DNA from: Lachnospiraceae bacterium
Lineage (GTDB): Bacteria > Bacillota > Clostridia > Lachnospirales > Lachnospiraceae
Reading direction: 5' to 3'
Length of the DNA stretch: 64,000 nucleotides
Assembly: GCA_014799465.1 (NCBI GenBank)
Contig: JAAVHZ010000068.1
Coordinates: 1-64,000 of the forward strand
The notes under the pieces are model-generated. The model saw only the letters and a program-made list of their open reading frames with translations. It had not been told where the DNA came from and did no database searches. Position 1 is the stretch's first letter. Each line of letters opens with the position of its first letter. The position numbers and the translations under genes were made by a program. This document shows, one piece after another, positions 1-9,732 of the stretch.

Positions 1-2
1 GT

Positions 3-614
3 ATTCCCCGCTCAGAAATATTTGTAACTACAAAATTATATCCAAATCAGTTTTCAGATGCGGAAAATGCCATTGATGAAGCACTGGAAAAATTGGATAT
101 TGGGTATATAGATTTGATGCTGCTGCATCATCCGGGAAGTTATGATGTACAGGCATACAAAGCAATGGAAAAAGCAGTCAAAGAAGGAAAGATACGTTCT
201 ATTGGGTTATCAAACTGGTACATTGATGAGCTGAAAGAATTTCTTCCACAGGTAACGATTACTCCAGCACTTGTTCAAAATGAAATCCATCCATATTATC
301 AGGAAAGTGATGTTATTGATTATATCCATAGTCTTGGAATTGTCGTAGAGGGCTGGTATCCTCTGGGCGGACGGGGACATACTGCAGAACTGTTAGGAGA
401 CAAGGTCATTTCTGATATTGCCAGTGCATATGGCAAATCTTCAGCACAGGTAATTCTTAGGTGGAACCTGCAAAAAGGTGTAGTAGTCATACCAGGTTCA
501 AGTAATCCGGCTCATATACAGGAGAATACAGAATTGTATGACTTTGAATTGACAGATGAGGAAATGGAAAAGATTAATGCACTTAACCGTGATGAAAAGC
601 ATGATTGGTATTAG
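3..614 (+). CDS. Aldo/keto reductase, 5'-truncated by window edge
   Basis: Frame open from base 3 (IPRSEIFVTTKLYPNQFSDAENAIDEALEKLDIGYIDLMLLHHPG...); AKR motifs IGLSNW, LVQNEIHP, VVIPGSSNPAHIQEN. Confidence 0.9.
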   Translation: MPRSEIFVTTKLYPNQFSDAENAIDEALEKLDIGYIDLMLLHHPGSYDVQAYKAMEKAVKEGKIRSIGLSNWYIDELKEFLPQVTITPALVQNEIHPYYQESDVIDYIHSLGIVVEGWYPLGGRGHTAELLGDKVISDIASAYGKSSAQVILRWNLQKGVVVIPGSSNPAHIQENTELYDFELTDEEMEKINALNRDEKHDWY

Positions 615-812
615 AATTTAATCATAATGAAAAGTTATGGTTGATAACCAGAAAGGTATGTGATAAACTAAATTTATATAAAGGTGTATCAGGATGTTAG
701 TCTGATTGCCATATGGCAGCTGTTATGGCTGCTTTTTTGAATTTAGTAGTTAGCTTGAATTGTTTAGAATATAGTGTAAGAAATATTTAATATAAGGAGG
801 CAATGAATAATT

Positions 813-1193
813 ATGATTAAAGACTTTAACAAATGGATTGATACAGTATTAGAAAAAGATTTACCGCCGGAGACGGTTGCAGTTGCATTTAACCTTTATG
901 AAGACGGAGACAATAACTGGTCGGTGGAACTTGTAGGAACAAGTATATTTGATGCAAATGATGAGGACTGGGTGTGTGACGAAGTATTTGATACAAGAGA
1001 CAATCCTTTTGAGTGGAATCAGGATATTTCATGGGAGGATGTATTAGAAGAAGTTACCGATATTTTAAAAAAATATCTGGAAGAAGGAAAGCATGCAGAT
1101 AAATTAAAAATGTACCAAGGTGTGGGAGTAGGATTTGTTGATGGAAATGTCTGGATATTGTACCAGAATGAGCAAAGTAAAAATGAAGAATAA
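813..1193 (+). CDS. Hypothetical acidic protein, possibly immunity-like
   Basis: 126-aa ORF with RBS aggagg upstream; no family confidently recognised. Confidence 0.6.
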   Translation: MIKDFNKWIDTVLEKDLPPETVAVAFNLYEDGDNNWSVELVGTSIFDANDEDWVCDEVFDTRDNPFEWNQDISWEDVLEEVTDILKKYLEEGKHADKLKMYQGVGVGFVDGNVWILYQNEQSKNEE

Positions 1194-1200
1194 TACAAAA

Positions 1201-1977
1201 ATGAGTATTGATTCAGGCAAAGCATTTGACTTTGGCCGGATTTCAGAAGATTATGCAGGTTACAGAGATATTTATCCCAAGAAGTTTTATGACAAAATAT
1301 TGGAGCGGAATCTGTGCATTAAAGGACAAAATGTACTTGATATTGGTACGGGAACAGGAGTACTTCCAAGAAATATGTATATATATGGTGCCAATTTTAC
1401 AGGAACGGATATTGCTGAAAATCAGATTGCTTATGCAAAGAAATTGTCAGAAGAATGTGGTATGAATATTAAATATATGACAGTTTCAACAGAGGACATT
1501 TATTTTCCTGACAAATCGTTTGATGTGATTACGGCATGTCAGTGTTTTTGGTATTTTAAGCATGAGAAAGTCATGCCAAGACTTGCTAAAATGTTAAAGC
1601 CGGATGGTAAACTATTGATACTATATATGGCATGGCTGCCTTACGAGGACAGGGTTGCCGGAGCAAGCGAAGAGCTTGTATTGAAATACAGTCCGGATTG
1701 GAGTGGAAAGGGAGAGACTAAACATCCGATTGAGATACCGGACTGTGTGTATGACATTTTTGAAATGGTTTATCATGATGAATATGATTTAAAAGTACCG
1801 TTTACCAGAGAATCATGGCATGGACGAATGAAGACATGCAGGGGCGTTGGTGCATCATTATCTGAGGAGGAGCTGACAGAGTGGGATACTGAACATAGGG
1901 ACTTACTGGAAAAGATTGCACCGGAAGAGTTTGAAGTATTACATTATGCAGCTTTAGCTGAATTGAAATTAAAATAA
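1201..1977 (+). CDS. Class I SAM-dependent methyltransferase
   Basis: VLDIGTGTGVLPR motif I; likely start ATG 1201 (MSIDSGKAFDFGRI) inside ORF 1135..1977. Confidence 0.85.
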   Translation: MSIDSGKAFDFGRISEDYAGYRDIYPKKFYDKILERNLCIKGQNVLDIGTGTGVLPRNMYIYGANFTGTDIAENQIAYAKKLSEECGMNIKYMTVSTEDIYFPDKSFDVITACQCFWYFKHEKVMPRLAKMLKPDGKLLILYMAWLPYEDRVAGASEELVLKYSPDWSGKGETKHPIEIPDCVYDIFEMVYHDEYDLKVPFTRESWHGRMKTCRGVGASLSEEELTEWDTEHRDLLEKIAPEEFEVLHYAALAELKLK

Positions 1978-1987
1978 GGAGAATTGA

Positions 1988-2371
1988 ATGAAGATTGAGC
2001 ATATAGCTTTATATGTAAATGATTTAGAAGGGGCAAAAGAATTTTTTATCAACTATTTTGATGCAAAAGCGGGTGACATGTATCACAATAAAAGAACAAA
2101 TTTTAAATCCTATTTTCTAAGTTTTGAGGATGGTGCACGTATTGAAATTATGAGCAGACCTGATACGAATGATATTGAAAAGATTTTGACAAGAACAGGA
2201 TTTGCACATATTGCATTTAGTGTCGGCAGCAAAGAAAAAGTTGACAAACTTACGGCAAGGTTAAAAGAAGACTGTTTTGAAGTTATAAGAGGTCCCAGAG
2301 TAACAGGAGACGGATATTATGAAAGCTGTATTTTGGCATTTGAGGGAAATCAGATAGAGATTACTATATAG
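1988..2371 (+). CDS. VOC (glyoxalase/bleomycin resistance) family protein
   Basis: [24 protein letters not shown]...[19 protein letters not shown]. Confidence 0.85.
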   Translation: MKIEHIALYVNDLEGAKEFFINYFDAKAGDMYHNKRTNFKSYFLSFEDGARIEIMSRPDTNDIEKILTRTGFAHIAFSVGSKEKVDKLTARLKEDCFEVIRGPRVTGDGYYESCILAFEGNQIEITI

Positions 2372-2461
2372 GATAATGGAGCATTATGAATGTTATGTTT
2401 TAATTCAGACTATGTTTGATAATAATGAAAAGATACATGATAAAAAAGGAGAAACTCAAAA

Positions 2462-2839
2462 ATGGGTATTATAAATCTGATTTCAAAATTATTTAAAAAG
2501 GAAAAGTCAGATATAGAAGTATATTGTGAAGAACGTAATAGCAATTCTCAAATTGTGGAAGCTAATAAGGAAACAGGTTTTCAAATGACTGTACAAGATG
2601 TTTTTTATATTACAGGCAGAGGAACGGTAGTAGTAGGAACGATAGAAAGCGGTTCTATATCAGTTGGGGAAGAAGTAATAATCCGAAGAAATGATGGAAC
2701 AGTTCAGAAGTCTGTTGTTGGTGGTATAGAGCTTTTTAGAAAAGTGGCAGACAAGGCATTTAAAGGTGATAATGTGGGGATATTGCTTAATGGAATTGAA
2801 AGGCATAGTATTGGTGCGGGAGATGTGATTCAAAAATAG
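2462..2839 (+). CDS. Stand-alone EF-Tu domain-2-like beta-barrel protein
   Basis: FQMTVQDVFYITGRGTVVVGTIESGSISVGEEVII...GDNVGILLNGIERHSIGAGDVI matches EF-Tu domain II without a G domain. Confidence 0.75.
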   Translation: MGIINLISKLFKKEKSDIEVYCEERNSNSQIVEANKETGFQMTVQDVFYITGRGTVVVGTIESGSISVGEEVIIRRNDGTVQKSVVGGIELFRKVADKAFKGDNVGILLNGIERHSIGAGDVIQK

Positions 2840-2869
2840 TAATCTCCGTTTTGTGAAAGAGGATGAAGA

Positions 2870-3340
2870 ATGAGAAGAAATGACAGAGAAATTAAGGAGT
2901 TCGAGAATATAGTCAGTGTAATGGAAAAATGTGATGTGTGCAGATTGGCATTTAATACAGAAGATTATCCGTACATATTGCCATTAAATTTTGGAATGGA
3001 AATAGAAGATGGGAAAGTTACTTTGTATTTTCATGGAGCAAACGAGGGCAGAAAATATGAATTGATGGCAAAGGATAACAGGGTTTGTTTTGAAATGGAC
3101 TGCTCCCACAGACTTGTGACAGATGAGGAAAGCGGAAATTGTACTATGGAGTATGAAAGTGTGATTGGACAAGGTTTGGTTGAAATAGTGCCGGATGAAG
3201 AAAAGTATAATGCCTTGTGTATCTTAATGAAACATTACCATAAAGAAGAATTTCCTTTTAATAAGAATATTATTCCACAGACTACATTATTTAAGGTTAC
3301 TGTTAATAAGGTTACAGGCAAAAGACGAATGAAGAATTAG
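2870..3340 (+). CDS. Pyridoxamine 5'-phosphate oxidase family (NimA-like) protein
   Basis: MRRNDREIKEFENIVSVMEKCDVCRLAFNTEDYPYILPLNFGM. Confidence 0.85.
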   Translation: MRRNDREIKEFENIVSVMEKCDVCRLAFNTEDYPYILPLNFGMEIEDGKVTLYFHGANEGRKYELMAKDNRVCFEMDCSHRLVTDEESGNCTMEYESVIGQGLVEIVPDEEKYNALCILMKHYHKEEFPFNKNIIPQTTLFKVTVNKVTGKRRMKN

Positions 3341-3427
3341 AAATCTGCTCAAATATATGGAGGAAATGATATGGGAACCGGGAAGTGGGCGGAAGAACCA
3401 CTCAAACAAAATAAGTTTAATAAAGTA

Positions 3428-3874
3428 ATGATTATTTTTATTGGGATACAGGCAAGTGGTAAGACCACATTTTATAAGAGATTTTTTAGACAGGATTACG
3501 AACATATCAGTCTTGATATATTAAATACAAGAAATAAAGAACGTCTTGCAATAGAGAGATGCATAGAACAGGGAGGCAACTTTGTAGTGGATAATACAAA
3601 TCCCACAAAAGCAGACAGAGAAAAGTATATTACTATTGCAAAAGAAAATGGCTATCATGTGGTAGGGTACTATTTTAAATCAAGCATTTCTGAATGTATA
3701 GAAAGGAATGAGCAAAGAAGTGGTAAAGCAAAGGTTCCAAGGTGTGCTATAGCAGGCACGTCAAATAAGTTGGAGCTTCCTGACCGGAAGGAAGGATTTG
3801 ATGAGCTTTATTATGTTTATATGGAAAATGATAAAACTATAGTTGAGGATTGGTGGGCAGAAGATGAAATTTGA
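3428..3874 (+). CDS. P-loop ATPase, polynucleotide-kinase-like
   Basis: MIIFIGIQASGKTTFYKRFF Walker A; VVDNTNPTKADREKYI as in T4 Pnkp-type kinases; likely start 3428 in ORF 3371..3874. Confidence 0.8.
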   Translation: MIIFIGIQASGKTTFYKRFFRQDYEHISLDILNTRNKERLAIERCIEQGGNFVVDNTNPTKADREKYITIAKENGYHVVGYYFKSSISECIERNEQRSGKAKVPRCAIAGTSNKLELPDRKEGFDELYYVYMENDKTIVEDWWAEDEI

Positions 3875-4637
3875 TGATTTTGATGCAAAAATGAGAATCT
3901 ATGAGCAGTCCCTTGACCAGACCATATTACCGGATATGTATATTGTTGCAAGGCTGGACGGCAGGTCATTCACCAGATTGACAAAGGAAATATGTAATTT
4001 TGAAGCACCTTTTGATATCAGATTCAGAGATTATATGGTAGAAACAGTTAAGTATCTTATGAATTGTGGATTTCGTATTGTATATGGATTTACAGAAAGT
4101 GATGAAATATCGTTGCTGTTTCATTCAAAAGACAATACATTTGGAAGAAAAGTAAGAAAGATAAATACCACATTGGCAGGAGAAGCCAGTGCTGCATTTT
4201 CACTGGCATTGGGGAAGATTGCCACTTTTGACTGCAGGGTGATACCACTTCCTAATATAGACAGGGTAAAGGACTATTTTATGTGGAGACAGGAAGATGC
4301 CCATAGAAATTCCTTAAATGCACATTGTTATTGGATGCTTAGAAAGGAAGGAATGAAAAAAGAAGAAGCCACAAAGCTGTTAGAAGGAAAATCAGTTTCA
4401 TTTAAGAATGAATTGCTTTTTGAGCGTGGAATTAACTATAATGAACTTCCGAATTGGCAGAAAAGGGGTATGGGAGTTTATTATCGTATAACTGTAAAGG
4501 ATGGATATAATCCGGTTACAAAGCAGAATGTCAAGACAGAACGCAGAGAATTATATACAGATTATGAATTGAAAATAGGAGAGGATTATGCAGACTGGGT
4601 GGCAGGATTGCTGAATGATGATGATTCGGTAATTTGA
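3864..4637 (+). CDS. tRNA(His) guanylyltransferase (Thg1)-like protein
   Basis: ARLDGRSFTRLTK and GFTESDEISLLF catalytic motifs; overlaps the kinase gene by 11 bp. Confidence 0.88.
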   Translation: MKFDDFDAKMRIYEQSLDQTILPDMYIVARLDGRSFTRLTKEICNFEAPFDIRFRDYMVETVKYLMNCGFRIVYGFTESDEISLLFHSKDNTFGRKVRKINTTLAGEASAAFSLALGKIATFDCRVIPLPNIDRVKDYFMWRQEDAHRNSLNAHCYWMLRKEGMKKEEATKLLEGKSVSFKNELLFERGINYNELPNWQKRGMGVYYRITVKDGYNPVTKQNVKTERRELYTDYELKIGEDYADWVAGLLNDDDSVI

Positions 4638-4757
4638 TAAATTAATATATTAATGATGTTTTCATACTGCCAGATATTTCTTGTAGAAAATCCAATTAAT
4701 ATATGTTATCTTGTGTATGTAACAAAAATGTAATAAATAAAAAATAGGAGGTTAGTA

Positions 4758-5579
4758 ATGAGAAAACAATCTATTTTAGCAACGATAACATCATTGGGTT
4801 TAGCAGTAAGCATGTCACTTTCAGTACAGGCGGCAAATATTAATGATATTAATGTTCAGATTAAAAATAAAAATTGTGTTGTAGTAACGGGTCAGGTCAA
4901 TGATTTACTGGAAGTTAATAACCTTATAGAAGATATACGAAATGAAATGTATAATGGCAGCTTAGGAAATTGCCAGATTATAACTTTTCCAAATTGTAAT
5001 AAGCCTGAGACAAATGAGCCGGAGACAAGCAATCCGGAAACAAACAAGCCAGAAACAAATCAACCGGAGACAAGTAAACCGGGAACAAATCAACCAGAAA
5101 CAAACGAACCAGAGACAAGTAAACCGGAAACAAACAAACCAGGAGTAAATCAGCCTGAAACAAATCAACCGGAAACAAGTAAACCGGAAACAGATAAAGA
5201 AGATAAATCTTTTGCGGAACAGGTAGCAGATTTGGTAAATGCAGAACGTGCAAAAGCAGGATTAAGTCCGCTTACTCTTGATAAGGAAATTTCATCAGCG
5301 GCGTTAATAAGAACAAAAGAGATTGAAAAATCTTTTTCTCATACAAGACCTGACGGAAGAAAGTTCACTACTGTATTAACAGATAATGGCATTAAATTCC
5401 GTGGGGCAGGAGAAAACATTGCATGGGGATATGTTTCACCTGAAAAGGTAATGGAAGCATGGATGAATAGTGAAGGTCACAGGGCAAACATTTTAGACCC
5501 GGATTATAAAAAAATAGGAGTGGGATATAATAAGAATTCGGCTGGAACCAGCTATTGGACACAGTTATTTACCTATTAA
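4758..5579 (+). CDS. Secreted CAP/SCP-domain protein with Pro-Glu-Thr repeats
   Basis: Signal peptide; NKPETNQPETSKPETN repeats; FAEQVADLVNAERAKAGLSPLTLD...GENIAWGYVSPEKVMEAWMNSEGHRANILDPDYKKIGVGY. Confidence 0.92.
   Translation: MRKQSILATITSLGLAVSMSLSVQAANINDINVQIKNKNCVVVTGQVNDLLEVNNLIEDIRNEMYNGSLGNCQIITFPNCNKPETNEPETSNPETNKPETNQPETSKPGTNQPETNEPETSKPETNKPGVNQPETNQPETSKPETDKEDKSFAEQVADLVNAERAKAGLSPLTLDKEISSAALIRTKEIEKSFSHTRPDGRKFTTVLTDNGIKFRGAGENIAWGYVSPEKVMEAWMNSEGHRANILDPDYKKIGVGYNKNSAGTSYWTQLFTY
5003..5187 (+). repeat. In-frame tandem repeats, about 15 bp ((N/S)(K/Q/E)PET)
   Basis: Repeated acaaaccggaaacaaa-like units within the CAP gene. Confidence 0.9.
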
Positions 5580-5620
5580 TAATATTAATAGTACTAATAT
5601 TAAATAGTATTAAAAATTTT

Positions 5621-5652
5621 CAGGGTAAGTGCATATGAATGTACTTACCCTG
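5621..5652. terminator. Strong hairpin, likely terminator
   Basis: cagggtaagtgcat-atga-atgtacttaccctg, 14-bp stem (one GT wobble). Confidence 0.65.
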
Positions 5653-5791
5653 TTCTATAGTATTCTTAAAAAACTGCTTGAAGTTATATCGTCAAGTTCA
5701 TCTGTAAATTAATTATTATAGCCATATTTATAAATCGGTTGTATAATTATGTGAGTAATATTATTAGAATAGGAAGAAGGATGATGCTTTT

Positions 5792-6517
5792 ATGGAAACA
5801 TATCAAGAATTTTTAGACAGAATTAATTTATTTGAAAAAAAGGAAATAAATTATGGAAACAAATATTTTAAGGGAAATCCATCGCTTTCACAAAAAATTA
5901 ATAAAGATAATACATTTAGAAATTTTTACGGAGATACTATAGTTTTTGCATTAGATGATATTATTAAAGAAAAATTAGGCGAATATGTGGAACTATTATA
6001 TCGGTCTGCACCGGAATGCTTTTGTGAAAGATTGGTTCCCAATACGTTTCATGTAACTTTACACGATCTCAGTAATTCACCGGATTTGCGAGATGTGGCA
6101 GAAGAGTTATTTGATAATGAACTTAAGGTAATAGAAAAAATAGGAGAAATACAAAAACACGAAAAATCAAAAATAAAAATGAAAAGTAAATACATATTTA
6201 ATATGGTTGACATCAGTTTGGTTTTGGGGTTGTATCCTGCTGATGAGGATGAATATCGCAGATTAATGGAATTATATTTCATTTTTGATAATGTAAAGAA
6301 ATTAAATTATCCTTTTACGCCACATATTACGTTGGCATATTATAATATTAATGGATTTGATTTACAGACTGCCAGAATTTTAGAAGATGCGGTCAATCAA
6401 CTTAATGATAATGAAATTGAAATAGAACTAAATGTTAATAATTTATACTATCAAAAATTTAAAAGTATGAATGATTATATTGATATAATTAATTTGGGCA
6501 TCATAAACAAATCTTAA
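5792..6517 (+). CDS. 2H phosphoesterase superfamily-like protein (2'-5' RNA ligase/CPDase fold)
   Basis: Two HxT motifs: NTFHVTLHDLSN and FTPHITLAYYNIN. Confidence 0.72.
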   Translation: METYQEFLDRINLFEKKEINYGNKYFKGNPSLSQKINKDNTFRNFYGDTIVFALDDIIKEKLGEYVELLYRSAPECFCERLVPNTFHVTLHDLSNSPDLRDVAEELFDNELKVIEKIGEIQKHEKSKIKMKSKYIFNMVDISLVLGLYPADEDEYRRLMELYFIFDNVKKLNYPFTPHITLAYYNINGFDLQTARILEDAVNQLNDNEIEIELNVNNLYYQKFKSMNDYIDIINLGIINKS

Positions 6518-6596
6518 AAAAGCAATATAAATGTTTAGGTATTAGTAATAGAAATTTTTATATGTTGTTTCCATATATTTATATAGGAGGATAACT

Positions 6597-7286
6597 GTGA
6601 CAAAAATATTAATCGCAGAAGATGATAAAGAAATAAACCGTTTATTAAGTGAATTTTTGAAAAATCAAGGATATGAAGTAATTTCGGTTTTTAATGGATT
6701 AGAGGCAAATTCTATTATACATGGACTGGAAGATGTTTCATTAATATTGTTAGATTTGATGCTGCCGTATAAAAGCGGTGACATGGTACTTGCAGAATTA
6801 CGGGAATCTTCAGATATACCGGTTATTATAATATCGGCGAAGGATGCAGTCAGGACTAAAATAGAGCTTATACATATGGGAGCAGATGATTATATAACAA
6901 AGCCATTTGATTTGGATGAGATTTCCGTTAGGATAGAGGCTGTACTTAGAAGAGTAGGCAGGGATTTAGAAGATAAGCAGAATCGTATTTTGAAATATAA
7001 GGATTTAACCATGGACTGTGAAAGTAAAACGGTGTCGGTAAACGGAAATATTCTCGTGCTTACAGGAAAAGAATATGCAATATTAAATCTTATGCTAAAA
7101 AATAAGTCAAAACTATTTTCAAAAGCAAATCTTTTCGAAAGTGTCTGGAGTGAACCTTACTATAATGAAGACAATACGCTGAAAGTACATATGAGTAATA
7201 TTCGCAGTAAGATAAAACAATATGCCCCTGATGATGAATATATAGAAACGGTCTGGGGGATGGGGTATAGGTTGAAAAAGCAGTAA
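6597..7286 (+). CDS. OmpR-family response regulator
   Basis: MTKILIAEDDKEINRLLSEFL...LILLDLMLP...GADDYITKPFD; winged-helix C-terminus. Confidence 0.95.
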   Translation: MTKILIAEDDKEINRLLSEFLKNQGYEVISVFNGLEANSIIHGLEDVSLILLDLMLPYKSGDMVLAELRESSDIPVIIISAKDAVRTKIELIHMGADDYITKPFDLDEISVRIEAVLRRVGRDLEDKQNRILKYKDLTMDCESKTVSVNGNILVLTGKEYAILNLMLKNKSKLFSKANLFESVWSEPYYNEDNTLKVHMSNIRSKIKQYAPDDEYIETVWGMGYRLKKQ

Positions 7287-7346
7287 TAACAAGCTGGAAA
7301 CGTATGGCGATAAAATGTTGAGATAGAGAAGGGAAATTAGAATTTT

Positions 7347-7952
7347 ATGCAAGGAATTGATTTGCTTGATAGTAGTAAATTGTTTGAATTTTTATTTGAA
7401 ATAACTGATTATTTTGTTGTGGTTTTTGATGATGAAGAATTTACTTTGAGTGAGAAAGAAGAAGCTGATGAGGAATATAAGAAAAATATTATGAATGGTA
7501 ACGAATGTGAAGAATTCAAGAGAATATTATTGGATAAGTTTTACTGTGGTGCAGAAGGAGAAGATAATTATAATGAAGAATATCAATTAGCGGTTAAATC
7601 ATATAATGATAGTTTATCAAAAAGACTGGTTAATGAGCAAAAGTTGAACCGACATATTGAATCAATAAATAGATATTATTCTATTCTAAATAGAAATGTT
7701 ACAAATAAAACTTTTTTTAGTGAGAGCTGGTATAGTTATGTCTGCTTTTTATTAAAAATTGATGATAAACTAAAGAAAGAATTAAGAAAAAAGGAAAGTA
7801 TTAATTTTGTCAGTTTAAGTGGATTTGAAAAATATATAAATGAATACTACTTTTTAAAAGGTGACAGAATAGTTTTTGCTGTTTCTGTAAATGAAGATAA
7901 ATACTTAGACCTAACAGATGATGAGAAAAAACATATAATGGAAAAGTATTAA
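7347..7952 (+). CDS. Hypothetical protein
   Basis: 201-aa ORF in coding orientation between response regulator and ABC genes. Confidence 0.6.
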   Translation: MQGIDLLDSSKLFEFLFEITDYFVVVFDDEEFTLSEKEEADEEYKKNIMNGNECEEFKRILLDKFYCGAEGEDNYNEEYQLAVKSYNDSLSKRLVNEQKLNRHIESINRYYSILNRNVTNKTFFSESWYSYVCFLLKIDDKLKKELRKKESINFVSLSGFEKYINEYYFLKGDRIVFAVSVNEDKYLDLTDDEKKHIMEKY

Positions 7953-7972
7953 TTTTGATACAGGCTGAAAAT

Positions 7973-8016
7973 TTAACCTTTCCTTAACCTTTCATTTTAC
8001 ACTTATTTAACCATAC
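7973..8016. promoter_or_regulatory. Candidate response-regulator boxes (TTAACC direct repeats)
   Basis: TTAACCTTTC at 7973 and 7984 (11-bp spacing), TTAACCATAC at 8007 (23 bp further), upstream of the ABC operon. Confidence 0.5.
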
Positions 8017-8065
8017 TGCCTTATAGTATTAATGGTTAGAATATATAGGAAAGGAAGGCTGCATT

Positions 8066-8977
8066 ATGGAATATGCTTTACAGTTGGAAAATATAACCAA
8101 GATATATGGAAAGGAAAAGGCAGTTGACGATTTCAGCCTGTCCATTGAGAAAGGACACATATACGGACTTATTGGTCAAAATGGTGCGGGAAAAACAACT
8201 ATAATGAAAATGATTGCAGGTCTTGCATTACAGGATAGCGGAAACATAAAGATTTTTGGTGACAGCAGGAATCTGAATGAGCATCGGGGCAGAATGAGTT
8301 TTATGTTAGAAGCACCATATCTTGAGGGCAGTATGACTGCATATGAAAATCTCCAATATATCAGATATGTCAGAGGTGTTGCAAGTCAGGACAGAATTAG
8401 TGAAGTTCTTGAAATCATAGGGCTTACTGATACGGGAAAGAAAACCGTAAGAGGGTTTTCACTTGGTATGCGGCAAAGGCTGGGGATTGGAATGGCACTG
8501 CTTTCAAGTCCGGAGATTATGGTGTTGGATGAGCCTGTTAATGGGCTTGACCCAGAAGGAATTGTAGAAATACGGTGTATATTAAAAAGGCTTTGTGAGG
8601 AGCAGGGAATTACAATATTGATTTCCAGCCATCTGTTATCAGAATTATCAGAGCTTTGTACAGATTTTGTTATTATAAATAAAGGAAAGCTTATAGAGAA
8701 GTTATCGGAAAGTGAACTTAAGATACGGTGCAGAAACCACCTTACCATAAAGACGGATAAAATCGAACAGACAGCGGCTGTACTGGAAAAATGTTTGAAT
8801 ATAAAAGAGTATAAAGTAGTCCATGAAGATGAGATACAATTATATGAAAGACTGGATGATATAGAATTGGTATCAAAAACAATTACATCAAATGGTATGA
8901 TAATTACTAAGTTTGTCATAGAGGGTGAAAACCTTGAAGAATACTATCTTTCGAAAGTAGGTGATATCAATGAATAG
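8066..8977 (+). CDS. ABC transporter ATP-binding protein
   Basis: GLIGQNGAGKTTIMKMIAGL, FSLGMRQRLGIGMAL, IMVLDEPVNGLDP. Confidence 0.95.
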   Translation: MEYALQLENITKIYGKEKAVDDFSLSIEKGHIYGLIGQNGAGKTTIMKMIAGLALQDSGNIKIFGDSRNLNEHRGRMSFMLEAPYLEGSMTAYENLQYIRYVRGVASQDRISEVLEIIGLTDTGKKTVRGFSLGMRQRLGIGMALLSSPEIMVLDEPVNGLDPEGIVEIRCILKRLCEEQGITILISSHLLSELSELCTDFVIINKGKLIEKLSESELKIRCRNHLTIKTDKIEQTAAVLEKCLNIKEYKVVHEDEIQLYERLDDIELVSKTITSNGMIITKFVIEGENLEEYYLSKVGDINE

Positions 8978-9716
8978 ACTTATAAAAGCAGAATGGTATC
9001 GAATCAGGCATTCAACAGGTTTAATGACATGGATTATAGTTATTTGTATTATTTTATTTATTATGCCTGCAATGACAGATATACATTTTTACGAAAAGAC
9101 AGTATCACAAAATCTTATAATATTAAGTGATGTTACAACAACGTTTGGAATGATATTTACCGTAGTACTTATAAGCATATGCATTGGAATCAGTTATCAA
9201 AATAAAATTGCCTATTATGAGGTTATGCATGGGCATGATATTTGTGATATTCTTTTTAGCAAGCTGATTGTGTATGTATCTATGATGATGGCAGGAGTGG
9301 CAGTTCCATATGGTATTTTCCTTATGGTTATAGCATGGAAGAATGGAATGGGTGAATTGGATAAGATACCGCTTCGTATTATATTGTTCCTTATTATTTA
9401 CATTCATGTATGTGTAACAGCGGTACTCTTAACAACAAGCCTGCGTCATATAGCTGCTGCCGGCGTGGTGTTTTTACGTTTTGAGCTGGAAGGATTATCT
9501 GCACTGATTCCGGTTATTATCAGTGAATTTACAGAAATTAAAAGCAAAACTGCTGACAGGATATTGGAATGGTTTGTGACATCCCAATATGCAAAAATAC
9601 TGGGAGGAAAGATAGACAACCACATAATAGTATCAGTTATTTTCAGCTTTCTGTTGGAATTCGTATTATGGTTCACACTGTCATACATAGGTATGAAAAA
9701 GAAGAAATACAGATAA
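8970..9716 (+). CDS. ABC transporter permease
   Basis: Multiple TM segments; overlaps ATPase gene; likely start ATG 8970. Confidence 0.85.
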   Translation: MNRLIKAEWYRIRHSTGLMTWIIVICIILFIMPAMTDIHFYEKTVSQNLIILSDVTTTFGMIFTVVLISICIGISYQNKIAYYEVMHGHDICDILFSKLIVYVSMMMAGVAVPYGIFLMVIAWKNGMGELDKIPLRIILFLIIYIHVCVTAVLLTTSLRHIAAAGVVFLRFELEGLSALIPVIISEFTEIKSKTADRILEWFVTSQYAKILGGKIDNHIIVSVIFSFLLEFVLWFTLSYIGMKKKKYR

Positions 9717-9732
9717 GGATTTAGGTATTGTT

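Noticed and set aside
5003-5187. Short regular repeats considered as CRISPR
   Set aside because: In-frame protein-coding PET repeats without unique spacers; no CRISPR array or cas gene seen in the window.
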